Source: Clostridiales bacterium (GTDB taxonomy: Bacteria > Bacillota > Clostridia > Saccharofermentanales > Saccharofermentanaceae). From it: a DNA stretch of 57,854 bases. The stretch lies in contig JAFZZM010000077.1 of assembly GCA_017615755.1 (NCBI GenBank), positions 1 through 57,854 on the forward strand, given 5' to 3'. The notes under the pieces were generated by a model. It ran no database searches and was not told the DNA's origin. It saw nothing but the letters and a program-made list of their open reading frames with translations. Shown piece after piece: positions 1 to 8,044 of this stretch. The first letter of the stretch is position 1, and each line of letters begins with the position of its first letter. A program made the position numbers and the translations under genes.

Positions 1-1
1 A

Positions 2-127
2 GAACTATATCAGGTTTTCAGAGAGACAGGAAGGGTGAGGTATTACTTAAATGACAACGGTAAGATCGTATGGGAGAAAGTTTCTGACAGTACTTTATCT
101 GTTATGTATAGCATTTATTCTTCCTAA
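2..127 (+). CDS. possible 3' end of an upstream gene (partial)
   Basis: The window opens inside an open frame that ends at TAA 125-127 and reads ELYQVFRETGRVRYYLNDNG near its start. This FRETG..YYL style resembles the tails of small cytosolic proteins in Firmicutes, but I cannot name the family. It overlaps the next gene by about 77 bases. The alternative is frame 1, which stops at TGA 52-54 and would give a 4-base ATGA overlap with the following start. Only one of the two can be real, and the upstream sequence is missing. Confidence 0.3.
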   Translation, partial: ELYQVFRETGRVRYYLNDNGKIVWEKVSDSTLSVMYSIYSS

Positions 128-1034
128 TGCTTCCGGTTGTTCTCCTTCAAAAACAGAATATACGTTGTTTTCTGATGCCGACAAAACAGTTTCTTTTGTC
201 GGAGGAACAATCAAAGAGGCAATAGGAATTGTTTTGGATGAGCATGAATTGCTTATATGTAACTATAAAGGCAAGACAGTTTGCGGCCAAAGCTTTAGCG
301 AGCGCATTACATTTTTCGAAATGACTGAGTACTCCATTCTTGTCGGTTTTGAGACGAATCGTATTGAACTGTATGAATTGGAGGGGAATGTTCTGAGTGC
401 AAAATCTCAGTATTCTTTCGAAACAGATATTGCTGAGGCAGAATTCGTCGATGATAGTGATACAATTGTGCTATTGGATTCCGGAGAGTTATGGAAATGT
501 TCTTTTCAGAGTGATGGAATACAATTGATCGATGCAAATGTTAAGTGTGTTAGTTATGATGCGTGTTACCATGTTGTAGTCTATATTACTGAACAAGGAG
601 AAATAAGAGGTTTGTCGTCATATTTGCCAGAGTATGTTAGCAATATTGATCAAAGTATTCTGAAAGATATCGACTCGATAACGGATTCGTATTATGAAAG
701 TGAACTGTGCTTTCTTGCTAGAGGCAAAGAAAATAGCTACTATATCTCAATAAATATAGATCACGTCTTTTCTTTGATAGAAATGGAGTCTAATGAGAAT
801 TTTGAGCCAGTTTATACGGCTAAAATTGTACCGGAAACAGCACTTTACATGGAAAATAATCAACTATACTATGAAGGTATGTCCATCGATAATAAGAAAG
901 AATATCGCAAACGGAATAAGAAAGTACATGGGCGGGTATCTTTGGATATTCCAAATGAATACAAGGTCTGCGTTGCGCTTGGATGCGTTATTTATTTCAG
1001 TCAGCATGAAGTGAATATTCAGTTGATTAAGTAA
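51..1034 (+). CDS. secreted lipoprotein of unknown function
   Basis: A 327-residue protein with a positively charged N-terminus, a hydrophobic segment (about residues 11-25) and a lipobox-like ASGC with Cys30. It is therefore probably exported and lipid-anchored on the outer face of the membrane. The mature part is acidic and has repeated short beta-strand-like stretches (ILVGFETNRIELYELEG, IVLLDSGELWKC) reminiscent of beta-propeller sensors, but no family is recognised. The start at 51 follows a good GGAAGGGTGAGG site at 29-40. No in-frame ATG lies further downstream before the signal peptide. The gene ends before a shared bidirectional terminator. Confidence 0.75.
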   Translation: MTTVRSYGRKFLTVLYLLCIAFILPNASGCSPSKTEYTLFSDADKTVSFVGGTIKEAIGIVLDEHELLICNYKGKTVCGQSFSERITFFEMTEYSILVGFETNRIELYELEGNVLSAKSQYSFETDIAEAEFVDDSDTIVLLDSGELWKCSFQSDGIQLIDANVKCVSYDACYHVVVYITEQGEIRGLSSYLPEYVSNIDQSILKDIDSITDSYYESELCFLARGKENSYYISINIDHVFSLIEMESNENFEPVYTAKIVPETALYMENNQLYYEGMSIDNKKEYRKRNKKVHGRVSLDIPNEYKVCVALGCVIYFSQHEVNIQLIK

Positions 1035-1123
1035 CAATACAATCGGCTTTAACGATCCCTCTCCGTCCCGACGATGAAGTCTATCGACAAGTAAGACCAT
1101 GTATAAGTTTTGATTCGGAAAAA

Positions 1124-1157
1124 ACACTTCCTGAAAGGTATTTCAGGAAGTGTCTTT
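1124..1157. terminator. bidirectional rho-independent terminator
   Basis: A perfect 13-bp stem (1124-1136 with 1141-1153) closes on a GGTA loop. It is flanked by A-rich sequence on the left and CTTTT on the right. It lies between two convergent genes and can serve both. Confidence 0.85.
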
Positions 1158-1177
1158 TGTTTTCAGTATTATAATGC

Positions 1178-1630
1178 TCAATTCATTCTGCTAAGATCAA
1201 TCCTCATCGAGACGATTCCATTCTCTTCTGATAATTCATCGAAACCCATTCTCTTATACAAGCCGTATCCGACACTCATAACTTCCGGTTTTGTCGTGAA
1301 AACGACTTCTTTGAATCCGAGTTCAGAAGCCTTATCAGTCATCGCTTTAATCATTATCCTGGCATAACCTTTACCTCTGTATTCAGGCTTGATAAACAAG
1401 CGTTTTCCTTCACAGGTTTCATCACTTATTTTTTTAAAAGCTACACATGCCACCGGTTTATCATCTTCGTAACCGACTAAAATCGCTCCGCCGGAATAAA
1501 AACCTTCCAGATCGTTCAATTCCTTATCGAACGAGACAAAACAGCTTTCCGCGCCCTTAATGTGCGAATACTCAACAAATAACGATTTGATAACTTCAAT
1601 ATCAGAATACTCTTTAACTTTAAAATCCAT
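1178..1630 (-). CDS. GNAT-family N-acetyltransferase
   Basis: A 150-residue acetyltransferase. The acetyl-CoA loop is visible as FIKPEYRGKGYARIMIKAM, matching the R/Q-x-x-G-x-G/A motif, and is followed by LYKRMGF, the usual final GNAT strand. The start is placed at ATG 1630 because GAGGAG lies about ten bases upstream. The longer reading from TTG 1648 would consume that ribosome binding site. It lies directly downstream of the small thioredoxin gene, whose stop codon overlaps the binding site, so the two are probably co-transcribed. The acetylated substrate cannot be read from sequence. The placement beside an ArsP-like permease and ArsR suggests detoxification, which is inference. Confidence 0.85.
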   Translation of the reverse strand: MDFKVKEYSDIEVIKSLFVEYSHIKGAESCFVSFDKELNDLEGFYSGGAILVGYEDDKPVACVAFKKISDETCEGKRLFIKPEYRGKGYARIMIKAMTDKASELGFKEVVFTTKPEVMSVGYGLYKRMGFDELSEENGIVSMRIDLSRMN

Positions 1631-1644
1631 AAGATGTTTTCTCC

Positions 1645-1875
1645 TCAAATAATCAGTTTCTCAATATCTTTTGGTTTAAGCACTCTTCCTGACGATATTA
1701 GCTTATTATCTATCATAAGAGCCGGCATACTCATTATTCCGTAACCCATTATCTTTTCCATATCTGTGATGTACTCGATATCTGCCTCGATATTGTTTTT
1801 TGAAACCACTTCCTTTACTGCATCAAGAAACATTTCACAACTCCCGCATCCTCCGCCTAAAACTTTAATGTTCAT
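1645..1875 (-). CDS. small thioredoxin-like redox protein (redox-active disulfide protein 2 type)
   Basis: A 76-residue cytosolic thioredoxin-fold protein. The active site is GGGCGSCEMF with Cys10 and Cys13, and the cis-proline region is MSMPALMID near residue 50. The length and the VLGGGCGSC start match the compact thioredoxins that often accompany DUF318/ArsP permeases. It sits 13 bases downstream of the permease gene on the same strand, with AGGAGGAATTATT before its ATG. Its likely role is thiol-disulfide exchange for a metalloid or thiol substrate handled by the permease; this last point is inference from neighbourhood. Confidence 0.88.
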   Translation of the reverse strand: MNIKVLGGGCGSCEMFLDAVKEVVSKNNIEADIEYITDMEKIMGYGIMSMPALMIDNKLISSGRVLKPKDIEKLII

Positions 1876-1888
1876 AATAATTCCTCCT

Positions 1889-2887
1889 TCAGATCAGTAT
1901 TGTTTGTAATATGTTAAAACCATATCCGACTATCATTATTCCTATCGTGCATATGGCTATGAACACCGCCATTAGTTTTGGCTTGATTGCTTTTTTGAGC
2001 ATTACCAGAGACGGCAAACTTAACGTGGTCACCGCCATCATGAAAGAAAGGATTGTACCGAGAAGAGCACCTTTCGACAGCAATGCTTCAGCAATCGGTA
2101 TAGAACTGAATATGTCCGCATACATAGGTATTCCTACTATTGTCGCAAGCACAACTCCCAGTGGATTATGCGAGCCGAGTATCGTCTCTACCCACTCTTT
2201 AGGTATCCAGTTATGGATCACAGACCCTATAGCCACGCCTGCAAGTACATAAGGATATAGTTTCTTAAGATTAGATAGCATCTGGTCACGAGAGTATATC
2301 AATCTTTCCGTCATCTTCAGCTTAGGCGAAGCGATATCAACTGTGCTTTTGCTGCTGCGGATGAAATCGGCAACCTGATCTTCCATATGAAGCTTCTCAA
2401 TAAGGGTTCCGCCTGCTATTGCAATAACAAGACCCAAAACTACATAAACCACAGCGATCTTAATGCCAAAAATACTTATAAGCAGGACAAGGCTTCCGAG
2501 ATCAACCATAGGGGAGGATATCAGGAAAGAAAAGGTTACTCCTAAGGGTAAACCTGCACTGGTAAATCCCATAAAGATCGGTATGGAAGAACAGGAACAG
2601 AATGGTGTGACCGTTCCCAGCAGAGCGCCTACTGTATTTGCTCCGATACCATGGAATCTGCTCATGATCTTTCTGCTTCTCTCCGGAGGAAAGAAACTCT
2701 GTATATACGAGATAACAGATATCATAGCGCACAGAAGAAAGAGTATCTTGGTAACATCATATATGAAAAACTGTAAACTTCCACCTATACGGCTGCTTGT
2801 ATCTATTCCAAGCCTGGACAGGACTATACCTATTAAGTCACTTAGCCATCTCATTCCAAATATCTGATCTTGTATAAAGTTCAACAT
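1889..2887 (-). CDS. ArsP-like permease (DUF318 / PF03773 type)
   Basis: A 332-residue integral membrane protein with about eight hydrophobic segments in two blocks separated by a cytosolic linker (about residues 165-200). The family signature is TPFCSCSSIPIFMGF near residue 94, with its FCSC cysteines, followed by AGLPLGVTFSFLISSPMVD. In this family, ArsP members export trivalent organoarsenicals using such cysteines. The start ATG is preceded by AAAGAGGTTGAT. It is the first gene of a three-gene unit with the small thioredoxin and a GNAT, and is preceded by an ArsR regulator. Arsenic as the substrate is inferred from family and context and is not proven. Confidence 0.88.
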   Translation of the reverse strand: MLNFIQDQIFGMRWLSDLIGIVLSRLGIDTSSRIGGSLQFFIYDVTKILFLLCAMISVISYIQSFFPPERSRKIMSRFHGIGANTVGALLGTVTPFCSCSSIPIFMGFTSAGLPLGVTFSFLISSPMVDLGSLVLLISIFGIKIAVVYVVLGLVIAIAGGTLIEKLHMEDQVADFIRSSKSTVDIASPKLKMTERLIYSRDQMLSNLKKLYPYVLAGVAIGSVIHNWIPKEWVETILGSHNPLGVVLATIVGIPMYADIFSSIPIAEALLSKGALLGTILSFMMAVTTLSLPSLVMLKKAIKPKLMAVFIAICTIGIMIVGYGFNILQTILI

Positions 2888-2902
2888 ATCAACCTCTTTT
2901 TG

Positions 2903-2920
2903 ATATATCTAAATATATCG
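2903..2920 (-). promoter_or_regulatory. candidate operator before the permease gene
   Basis: An 18-bp near-perfect palindrome built from GATATAT arms with one mismatch lies immediately upstream of the permease ribosome binding site. Position and AT-rich dyad symmetry fit an ArsR-family operator, but the binding protein is inferred. Confidence 0.45.
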
Positions 2921-2938
2921 ATGTGTTGTTGTATTTTT

Positions 2939-2962
2939 AAGGCAATCCATTTGAATTGCCTT
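2939..2962. promoter_or_regulatory. inverted repeat between arsR and permease
   Basis: AAGGCAAT and ATTGCCTT form an 8-bp stem with an 8-nt loop just after the arsR stop. Neither strand has a clear U-tract, so it may be a weak terminator or attenuator that lets some transcription pass into the permease gene. Confidence 0.45.
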
Positions 2963-2974
2963 GATTATGATTTC

Positions 2975-3253
2975 TTATTTGTCAGTCCGGATATATCCAT
3001 CTATCATATCCTTAAAAGCATTCATTCCTTCTTCTGAAAGAGAATAGTGCATCCATTTTCCGTCTTTGCGATAATCAACCAGTCCGCTGTCACACAGAAG
3101 CCTCATATGATGGGAAAGTGTCGATTGTGAGATGTTGAGTTCTTCCAGCAAAACACACGCACATTTTTCCTTCTGCTGAAGTGACATCATGATCGCCAGT
3201 CGGTTCTCATCTGCCAAAGCTTTGATCTTACGTGCATCCTCTCTATATCCCAT
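2975..3253 (-). CDS. ArsR/SmtB-family transcriptional repressor
   Basis: A 92-residue winged-helix regulator. The N-terminal helix LADENRLAIMMSL is followed by KCACVLLEEL with Cys31 and Cys33, placed like the CxC metalloid site in the ELCVCDL motif of ArsR proteins. The recognition helix is ISQSTLSHHMRLL. A wing reads YRKDGKWMHYSL. GGAGGT precedes the ATG. Such repressors leave DNA when arsenite, antimonite or a soft metal binds the cysteines. The adjacent ArsP-like permease is the expected target, and dyads lie both before this gene and before the permease. Family assignment is firm; the inducer is inferred. Confidence 0.92.
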   Translation of the reverse strand: MGYREDARKIKALADENRLAIMMSLQQKEKCACVLLEELNISQSTLSHHMRLLCDSGLVDYRKDGKWMHYSLSEEGMNAFKDMIDGYIRTDK

Positions 3254-3281
3254 ATGCAGTTACCTCCGTAGACATAAGGAT

Positions 3282-3319
3282 AGTATCACATAAATCTATA
3301 ATTGTAAATATGTAGATTT
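3282..3319 (-). promoter_or_regulatory. arsR promoter with candidate operator
   Basis: Reading the minus strand, AAATCTA and TAGATTT form an interrupted dyad (3292-3319). It overlaps a TTACAA/TACTAT promoter-like pair with a 16-base spacer, upstream of the arsR GGAGGT site. Autorepression is the simplest reading. Confidence 0.4.
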
Positions 3320-3504
3320 GTCGTAGTGAGAATTGCCTGTTCTGTTTAATCACTCATAGCAGTGAATGAGATATCCTGGTTTTCTCTTCACCATTTGCAT
3401 TTCTCCTCAACAAAAATGAACCCAAGGGGATTCCATCAGAGTTGATTCAGCCGGGAGAATCTAACCGAATAGAAGGTGTTCTCACAACCTAAATCATTCA
3501 AGAT

Positions 3505-3619
3505 CGCCTGTTACACTACGGTTAACAGGTTAGTATGCTCTTTTCAAAAACATGCTCGCCTGTTACACTACGGTTATCAGGTTAGCAGGTTAGTATGCTC
3601 TTTTCAAGACCATACTAAC
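3505..3619. repeat. short direct and inverted repeat cluster (family E)
   Basis: Two imperfect copies of a block beginning CGCCTGTTACACTACGGTTA start at 3505 and 3557. Each is followed by GTTAGTATGCTCTTTTCAA (3529 and 3589), the second copy carrying an 8-base insertion. In the second copy GTTAGTATG pairs perfectly with CATACTAAC around a 13-nt centre (3589-3619). In the first copy the right arm is decayed. The 52-base offset and hairpin design recall the larger arrays elsewhere in the window. The cluster sits in the divergent gap before a lipoprotein gene. Confidence 0.7.
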
Positions 3620-3649
3620 TTCTCTTTGGGAATAGGAGGAAGAAAGAGA

Positions 3650-4351
3650 ATGAACAAGATGAAGAGGGTTACTTGTGCGGCACTTGCAGGGATTCTGACA
3701 TTGGGAATGTGTTCCTGTGGTAAGAAATCTGATGAAAGAAAAAAGACAGAATCAACAACATCCATAGTTGAAACGACTGCTGAGGTCACTACTATAGGTG
3801 AAGTTAAAGACCGAGAAACGAGACAGTTCGGAACATACGAGGGCAAGCCTATTGAATGGATTGTGTTGGATTCGAAGGATGGAAAGACGCTTCTTCTGTC
3901 TAAAAATGTCCTTTGCAGAGGAATTTATCAAGAGGAATTCCAACTCCTAACGACATGGGAAAAGTGTACTATCCGGACATGGTTAAACGGTGGTTTTCTG
4001 AATATGGCATTTGCTGCGGACGAACAGGAAAAAATACTGCTGACCTCAATCATAACCGAAGAGTATGCAGACTATGAAGGAAACATGATTGGTGGGAATC
4101 CCACAGAAGATAAAGTATTCCTTCTTAGCGAAGAAGAAGCAAAGAAGTATTTTCTTTCGGATACTGACCGTATTGCAGAATGGCCAGAAGAAGGATGGAC
4201 TGGGAACCCTGGATTTCCTTGGATTCTTCGAACAGCATGTATGGGCGCTGGTGGAGCTGGAGTAAAGAAGGTTTCTGGAGATGGACTAATTTATGATGGA
4301 GACGGCCTAGCTCAAGACGGGATTCGTCCAGCAATTTGGGTTCAAGAATAG
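3650..4351 (+). CDS. lipoprotein with DUF6273 domain
   Basis: A 233-residue exported lipoprotein. The signal peptide is followed by a Cys-rich processing site (LGMCSCGKK), then a Thr/Ser/Glu-rich linker to about residue 50, then a DUF6273-type domain. That domain shows GKPIEWIVLDSKDGKTLLLSK, then CTIRTWLNGGFL, then DKVFLLSEEEAKKYF and a final IRPAIWV. The family is common on Clostridia cell surfaces and has no established biochemical activity. The start at 3650 is set by AGGAGGAAGAAAGAGA directly upstream; a longer open frame from 3476 runs through the repeat cluster and is rejected. A terminator follows at 4388. Confidence 0.88.
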   Translation: MNKMKRVTCAALAGILTLGMCSCGKKSDERKKTESTTSIVETTAEVTTIGEVKDRETRQFGTYEGKPIEWIVLDSKDGKTLLLSKNVLCRGIYQEEFQLLTTWEKCTIRTWLNGGFLNMAFAADEQEKILLTSIITEEYADYEGNMIGGNPTEDKVFLLSEEEAKKYFLSDTDRIAEWPEEGWTGNPGFPWILRTACMGAGGAGVKKVSGDGLIYDGDGLAQDGIRPAIWVQE

Positions 4352-4387
4352 TCTTCAAGAACAATCATTCACACACGGCAACGGAAG

Positions 4388-4413
4388 ACCCGAGCACGAT
4401 GCCCGGGTTTTCT
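4388..4413 (+). terminator. rho-independent terminator
   Basis: ACCCGAGC and GCCCGGGT form an 8-bp stem with one mismatch and an ACGAT loop, followed by TTTCTT. It ends the DUF6273 lipoprotein transcript. Confidence 0.75.
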
Positions 4414-4732
4414 TATGAGAAAAATACGATGAAAATGGAAGCCGAGTATCAATTTTGCGACAATAATACTTTTGCAGCAGGGATACAGCTGAAAGACTAT
4501 TCCCTGATGAAGAATATATAATATCAGGGCTGATAAATGAAGTTCCGATCAGATCGAGTTTTGATACAAAAAGGAAAATGCCACTATACTTCTCTTGCTT
4601 TTAAAGTATACATCATGTCGCTGAACCGCCGATATGCTTCGGTGGGTGTTCGGCATCTGATACTTCAGAAATGGTATAATAATCTGGACGGAAGAAGGTC
4701 CTTTGTCTAAAACTTTGGGATGAGGTATGAAT
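4414..4732. other. intergenic region with promoter-like -10
   Basis: No convincing gene is seen here. A TATAAT box at 4675-4680 lies 53 bases before the zinc-ribbon gene start, without a good -35. A weak dyad (CCGA / TCGG) lies at about 4628-4654. A 61-codon open frame overlapping the terminator has no ribosome binding site and looks spurious. Confidence 0.5.
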
Positions 4733-5410
4733 ATGTTTTGTTCGAATTGCGGTAAACAAGTTGGGGATAATGATAAGTTTTGTAAAACATGCGGAACGCC
4801 TGTACAAGTTCAGGCAGCGGCACCTGTAATTCCACAGGCACCGGTTTATCAGCAGCCTGTCCAGGCTGTGCCTCAGGCAGTTCCACAAGCAGTCCCTCAA
4901 ACCATTCCTCAACCGGTTCCCGCTCTTGCTGATGCAAAAAGAGGCCCGCGACGTGCTTGTTTTGTTGTAGGACTTATTACCTGTATCCTGCTCATACTTG
5001 AGACATTCCCTGTGTTTTGCCTGGGAGGAACAATGTTTATTATAGGTCCTTTTGCTATGATGATCGGAGCCGACACCACCGGAGAATTCTTTGCTTATGC
5101 GCTTATGCTGTGTTTAGGTGGTTTCGCACTCATGGACCTGGCGATCCTGTCAATCGTATTTAACAGCATCTGTACCAAGATAACTGCAAAACGACCTGCT
5201 TCTAAATGCAGATCGTTAAGGATCGCAGCAGCGGTACTTGCATTAATTGATTCTGTGTTAATGCTGGCACCTGCTATTGGGCTTAATAATCTGATGAGCG
5301 ACGCCGAGTTCTTGTACGCTATTTTTGGAGTTACCTTAATTCTGGCAATCATTTTCCTGATACTGGCGATCAGTACAAACAGCAAGGAAAAGAATCTGGC
5401 ATCAGTATGA
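4733..5410 (+). CDS. zinc-ribbon membrane protein
   Basis: A 225-residue protein. It begins with a zinc ribbon, FCSNCGKQVGDNDKFCKTCG, whose four cysteines are at residues 3, 6, 17 and 20. A Pro/Gln/Val-rich flexible linker follows (about 25-65), then four hydrophobic segments between about 72 and 215. This zinc ribbon, linker and membrane layout is widespread in Clostridia and has no defined function. ATG 4733 is preferred over ATG 4727 because TGAGGT at 4721-4726 then has normal spacing. It is monocistronic by context, with convergent gene 5469-5975 next. Confidence 0.85.
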   Translation: MFCSNCGKQVGDNDKFCKTCGTPVQVQAAAPVIPQAPVYQQPVQAVPQAVPQAVPQTIPQPVPALADAKRGPRRACFVVGLITCILLILETFPVFCLGGTMFIIGPFAMMIGADTTGEFFAYALMLCLGGFALMDLAILSIVFNSICTKITAKRPASKCRSLRIAAAVLALIDSVLMLAPAIGLNNLMSDAEFLYAIFGVTLILAIIFLILAISTNSKEKNLASV

Positions 5411-5468
5411 CCGTTTCAAAGAAGGAGCGAACCTGATCTTTATTCTCGAAACAAGGGCTTTGCTGTTC

Positions 5469-5975
5469 TTATAAAGAATAGTTCAGGATGATATTGGACT
5501 CTTCATTCTCTCCGATATCTTCTACAATTATGTTTTTCACTGTTGAATGAAATACATGATCCAGTTTTATGTTGTTGATCTCTTCAACAGACCCTAGCGT
5601 GATATGTGGGATATACTTTTCAGGCACTTCCTTGTTGAATAATTCGCGGTAGATCTTTTGGCTGATTTCATAGATTGTGTCACGTCCTTGCGTTACATCC
5701 AGATAGATATAATAGACGCCTACTCGTTCATCATAGTGATAAGATACTCCGGATAAAGTAATACTGAATTCCGTATACTCACTGAATATCTTCTGCAGTT
5801 TTTTATCTAATTCTTCATTGGTTATATCGCTGTCAAATGGGAACGCTAAAGTTATATGAGGCGGAACTATATCGGCAAGTTCATCATACTTTTCCCTGAT
5901 CTCCTGTATTAAGGAAACATTCTCCAATTCAGGGATGATCAATACATCTCTCAAACCTTTATTCACATAGTTCAT
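5469..5975 (-). CDS. 2H phosphoesterase / 2'-5' RNA ligase-like protein
   Basis: A 168-residue cytosolic protein of the 2H superfamily. Both hallmark H-x-T/S motifs are present: PPHITLAF in the first half and IPHITLGS in the second, each providing a catalytic histidine. Length and the internal duplicated layout fit LigT-like cyclic phosphodiesterases. The start is ATG 5975, preceded by AAAGGAAGTGATTGT; a seven-codon longer reading lacks a ribosome binding site. It stands alone between convergent and divergent neighbours. Its RNA or nucleotide substrate cannot be told from the sequence. Confidence 0.88.
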   Translation of the reverse strand: MNYVNKGLRDVLIIPELENVSLIQEIREKYDELADIVPPHITLAFPFDSDITNEELDKKLQKIFSEYTEFSITLSGVSYHYDERVGVYYIYLDVTQGRDTIYEISQKIYRELFNKEVPEKYIPHITLGSVEEINNIKLDHVFHSTVKNIIVEDIGENEESNIILNYSL

Positions 5976-6144
5976 ACAATCACTTCCTTTAGACAACTAT
6001 ATCACAATTTCAGCAATTTCCGAGCCAAAAGCACTGTCGTTATACTACCAGGATAAATTCCTCATTTTATCGGATGGTATAATTAGTCTAACTAAACTTC
6101 TGGGTTGATCTGAAAATGGCTTCAGTGATTGAGGAGGAAAACTT

Positions 6145-6654
6145 ATGGAAGAGATAAATGATTCGATCTGCATTAAGTTAGCTGAAACGGATGAGGAGCT
6201 GTGTGGAAGGGGATATGTCCACTGTACTGCATGGCAGGAGGCCTATAGAGGTATTGTGTGCGATAGATACCTTGATACGATGACGGTAGAGGCGACGACA
6301 GCACGTGCCAGAAACTTCCCGGAAAACACCCTTGTAGCTAAGGATAAAGATAAAGTTGTCGGATTTGCTGTATATAGTAAATCGAGAGATGAAGACCTGC
6401 CGGATGCAGGAGAGGTGGATGCAATCTATGTCCTTTCGGAGTACTATGGTCGGAAAGTCGGATACAGACTGATGAATGAAGCAATTTCCAGACTTGGAAA
6501 CTGTGACACTATAATTGTGTGGGTGCTTGAAAAGAATGAGAGAGCGATTTCTTTCTATCACAAATACGGGTTTGAATTCGACGGGTGCAAAAAAGAATGG
6601 ACTCTAGGCACACCGGTCACAATAGTCCGGATGGTAAAGAAAAGAAAGTCTTGA
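6145..6654 (+). CDS. GNAT-family N-acetyltransferase
   Basis: A 169-residue acetyltransferase. DAIYVLSEYYGRKVGYRLMNEA carries the acetyl-CoA binding segment, in which the usual RGxG appears as GRKVG. The sequence VWVLEKNERAISFYHKYGF is typical of the last conserved strand and helix. A GAGGAGGAAAACTT ribosome binding site precedes ATG 6145. A TATAAT box lies about 65 bases upstream. It is similar in layout to the GNAT at 18333-18833 (both contain VWVLEEN/KN and FYxKYG/HD), which suggests paralogues. Substrate unknown. Confidence 0.88.
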   Translation: MEEINDSICIKLAETDEELCGRGYVHCTAWQEAYRGIVCDRYLDTMTVEATTARARNFPENTLVAKDKDKVVGFAVYSKSRDEDLPDAGEVDAIYVLSEYYGRKVGYRLMNEAISRLGNCDTIIVWVLEKNERAISFYHKYGFEFDGCKKEWTLGTPVTIVRMVKKRKS

Positions 6655-6680
6655 TACAAATCTTATTCTTTATTGTATCA
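6652..6680. terminator. weak convergent terminator
   Basis: TGATACAA and TTGTATCA form an 8-bp stem overlapping the stop codon of the GNAT gene. The loop is T-rich. It separates the convergent GNAT and LanC-like genes. Confidence 0.4.
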
Positions 6681-6697
6681 GAGCTCTCCCGTGATTT

Positions 6698-8044
6698 CTA
6701 TGCCTCGAATTCCGGAAGCGTCGTTATCTTGATGCCCTTGTTCTTGGCATAGAGAGACAAAAGGGCAGAGGCATTACCTGAATCGCCGATGAAAAGACCG
6801 AGATTGGAGTCGACGTCCCACGGCGTTACGCGTGTCCAGGCATCGTACCAGCGGCGGCCGTTCTCATCAACAAAAGCATCGTGCAGGATCGAGTTGGCTG
6901 TCCTTGCGGCAAGTGTGTGATTTACCTGGCCCGGGATGAGGTCCGGATCAGTCAGGAAGTGAAGGAGAAAGCCCGATGCACCGCAGCAGATGCAGTGGTT
7001 CCAATAACCGCGGGAACGCTTCTCCGGAACGCCTGCTTTGATGAGTGCCTGATTGAATCTTCTGTAGCCTTCAAGATACTTCTCATCGCCCGTTACTTTG
7101 TAAAGCTTTCTATATACGACAGAAGATCCTACAGGACCATGGCAGAGACCCAGGTAGTAGACATCGTAAGGTTCTTCGGAATCAGGCAGATAGATGTACG
7201 GGATGATGGAAGAATCCTCGTCCTTGACCGCGATCTTCTCAAGGTAGTTGATGCCTCGCTCTGCGTAGCGGAGATACTCAGGATCGTTCGTTGCTTCATA
7301 GAGCAAAGTAAGAAGATATACGATGCCGGATGTTCCGTGAGCGAAGTTAGCGATGACGCCGCTGTCGGGGACTTCAGAGAAGAAGTCGTGAACGTTTAAA
7401 AGACTCCAATGGATCGTATCTTCGTCGTCTTCGATGCGAAGGGCGAGGATCGATGCGAGCGTCTGCTTTGCAAAGTCGAGATACTTGTTGTCACCGGTGA
7501 TCTTGAAGATCTTTATCCAATAAAGCGCGACGCTTCCGTCACCCATGTAATCGTAGAGCCCCTTCCAGTGAATGAGGTCGCCTTCCTTGATCGCCTTGTC
7601 GTAGATATCATCTGCGATGCGTATCGCGTGATCGAGGTATCGCTTTTCGTTAGTTTTGTCGTAGAGATTCAGCGCGAGGAATCCTTCTCCTGCGGTGCCG
7701 GTGTGAAGGCCCGGCTTGATCGAAAGCTCCGGATCGTATGTGTTGATAAGATACTGTGCTCCTGCCTTGGCTTCATCAAGATACTCTGCGTTGCCCGTGA
7801 CTTCATAAAGCTGGATGAAGAAAAAGCTGATGCCTGCCGCACCTGAATAAAGCGTGCGGTCGTTTAAGTATGTCTTTATGACTGCGCCACCGTCGTTTGC
7901 CTGCTTGATGCTCACAGGCCAGTGACGACCATTGCTGTCGTTGATCTCGTGGCTCTTGATCCACTTGGCTGTCTCTATCGCGCCGTTAAGATAATCCTCC
8001 ACACTTGTGGGATTGAATATATTCGGTAAAGCTATTCTTCTCAT
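6698..8044 (-). CDS. LanC-like (lanthionine synthetase C family) protein
   Basis: A 448-residue alpha/alpha-barrel protein with repeated G-x-x-G helices: SGAAGISFF, HTGTAGEGF, AHGTSGIVY (His236), CHGPVGSS (Cys301-His302), CCGASGFLL (Cys353-Cys354) and GDSGNASAL. LanC enzymes bind zinc through a Cys in the first CHG-like motif and a Cys-His pair in the second. Here the second motif reads CCG instead of CHG, so zinc ligation, if kept, would differ. AAGGAG precedes ATG 8044. No dehydratase, precursor peptide or lantibiotic transporter lies nearby. It is therefore a stand-alone LanC-like protein whose job is unknown; glycoside-hydrolase-like barrels share this fold and remain an alternative. Confidence 0.85.
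   Translation of the reverse strand: MRRIALPNIFNPTSVEDYLNGAIETAKWIKSHEINDSNGRHWPVSIKQANDGGAVIKTYLNDRTLYSGAAGISFFFIQLYEVTGNAEYLDEAKAGAQYLINTYDPELSIKPGLHTGTAGEGFLALNLYDKTNEKRYLDHAIRIADDIYDKAIKEGDLIHWKGLYDYMGDGSVALYWIKIFKITGDNKYLDFAKQTLASILALRIEDDEDTIHWSLLNVHDFFSEVPDSGVIANFAHGTSGIVYLLTLLYEATNDPEYLRYAERGINYLEKIAVKDEDSSIIPYIYLPDSEEPYDVYYLGLCHGPVGSSVVYRKLYKVTGDEKYLEGYRRFNQALIKAGVPEKRSRGYWNHCICCGASGFLLHFLTDPDLIPGQVNHTLAARTANSILHDAFVDENGRRWYDAWTRVTPWDVDSNLGLFIGDSGNASALLSLYAKNKGIKITTLPEFEA

Noticed and set aside
3350..3400. 16-codon minus-strand leader-peptide-like frame upstream of arsR
   Set aside because: GAGGAG precedes an ATG, but it lies upstream of the arsR operator and shows no attenuator logic; too short to support.
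4336..4521. 61-codon ORF after the DUF6273 gene
   Set aside because: It overlaps the terminator and the preceding gene and has no ribosome binding site.
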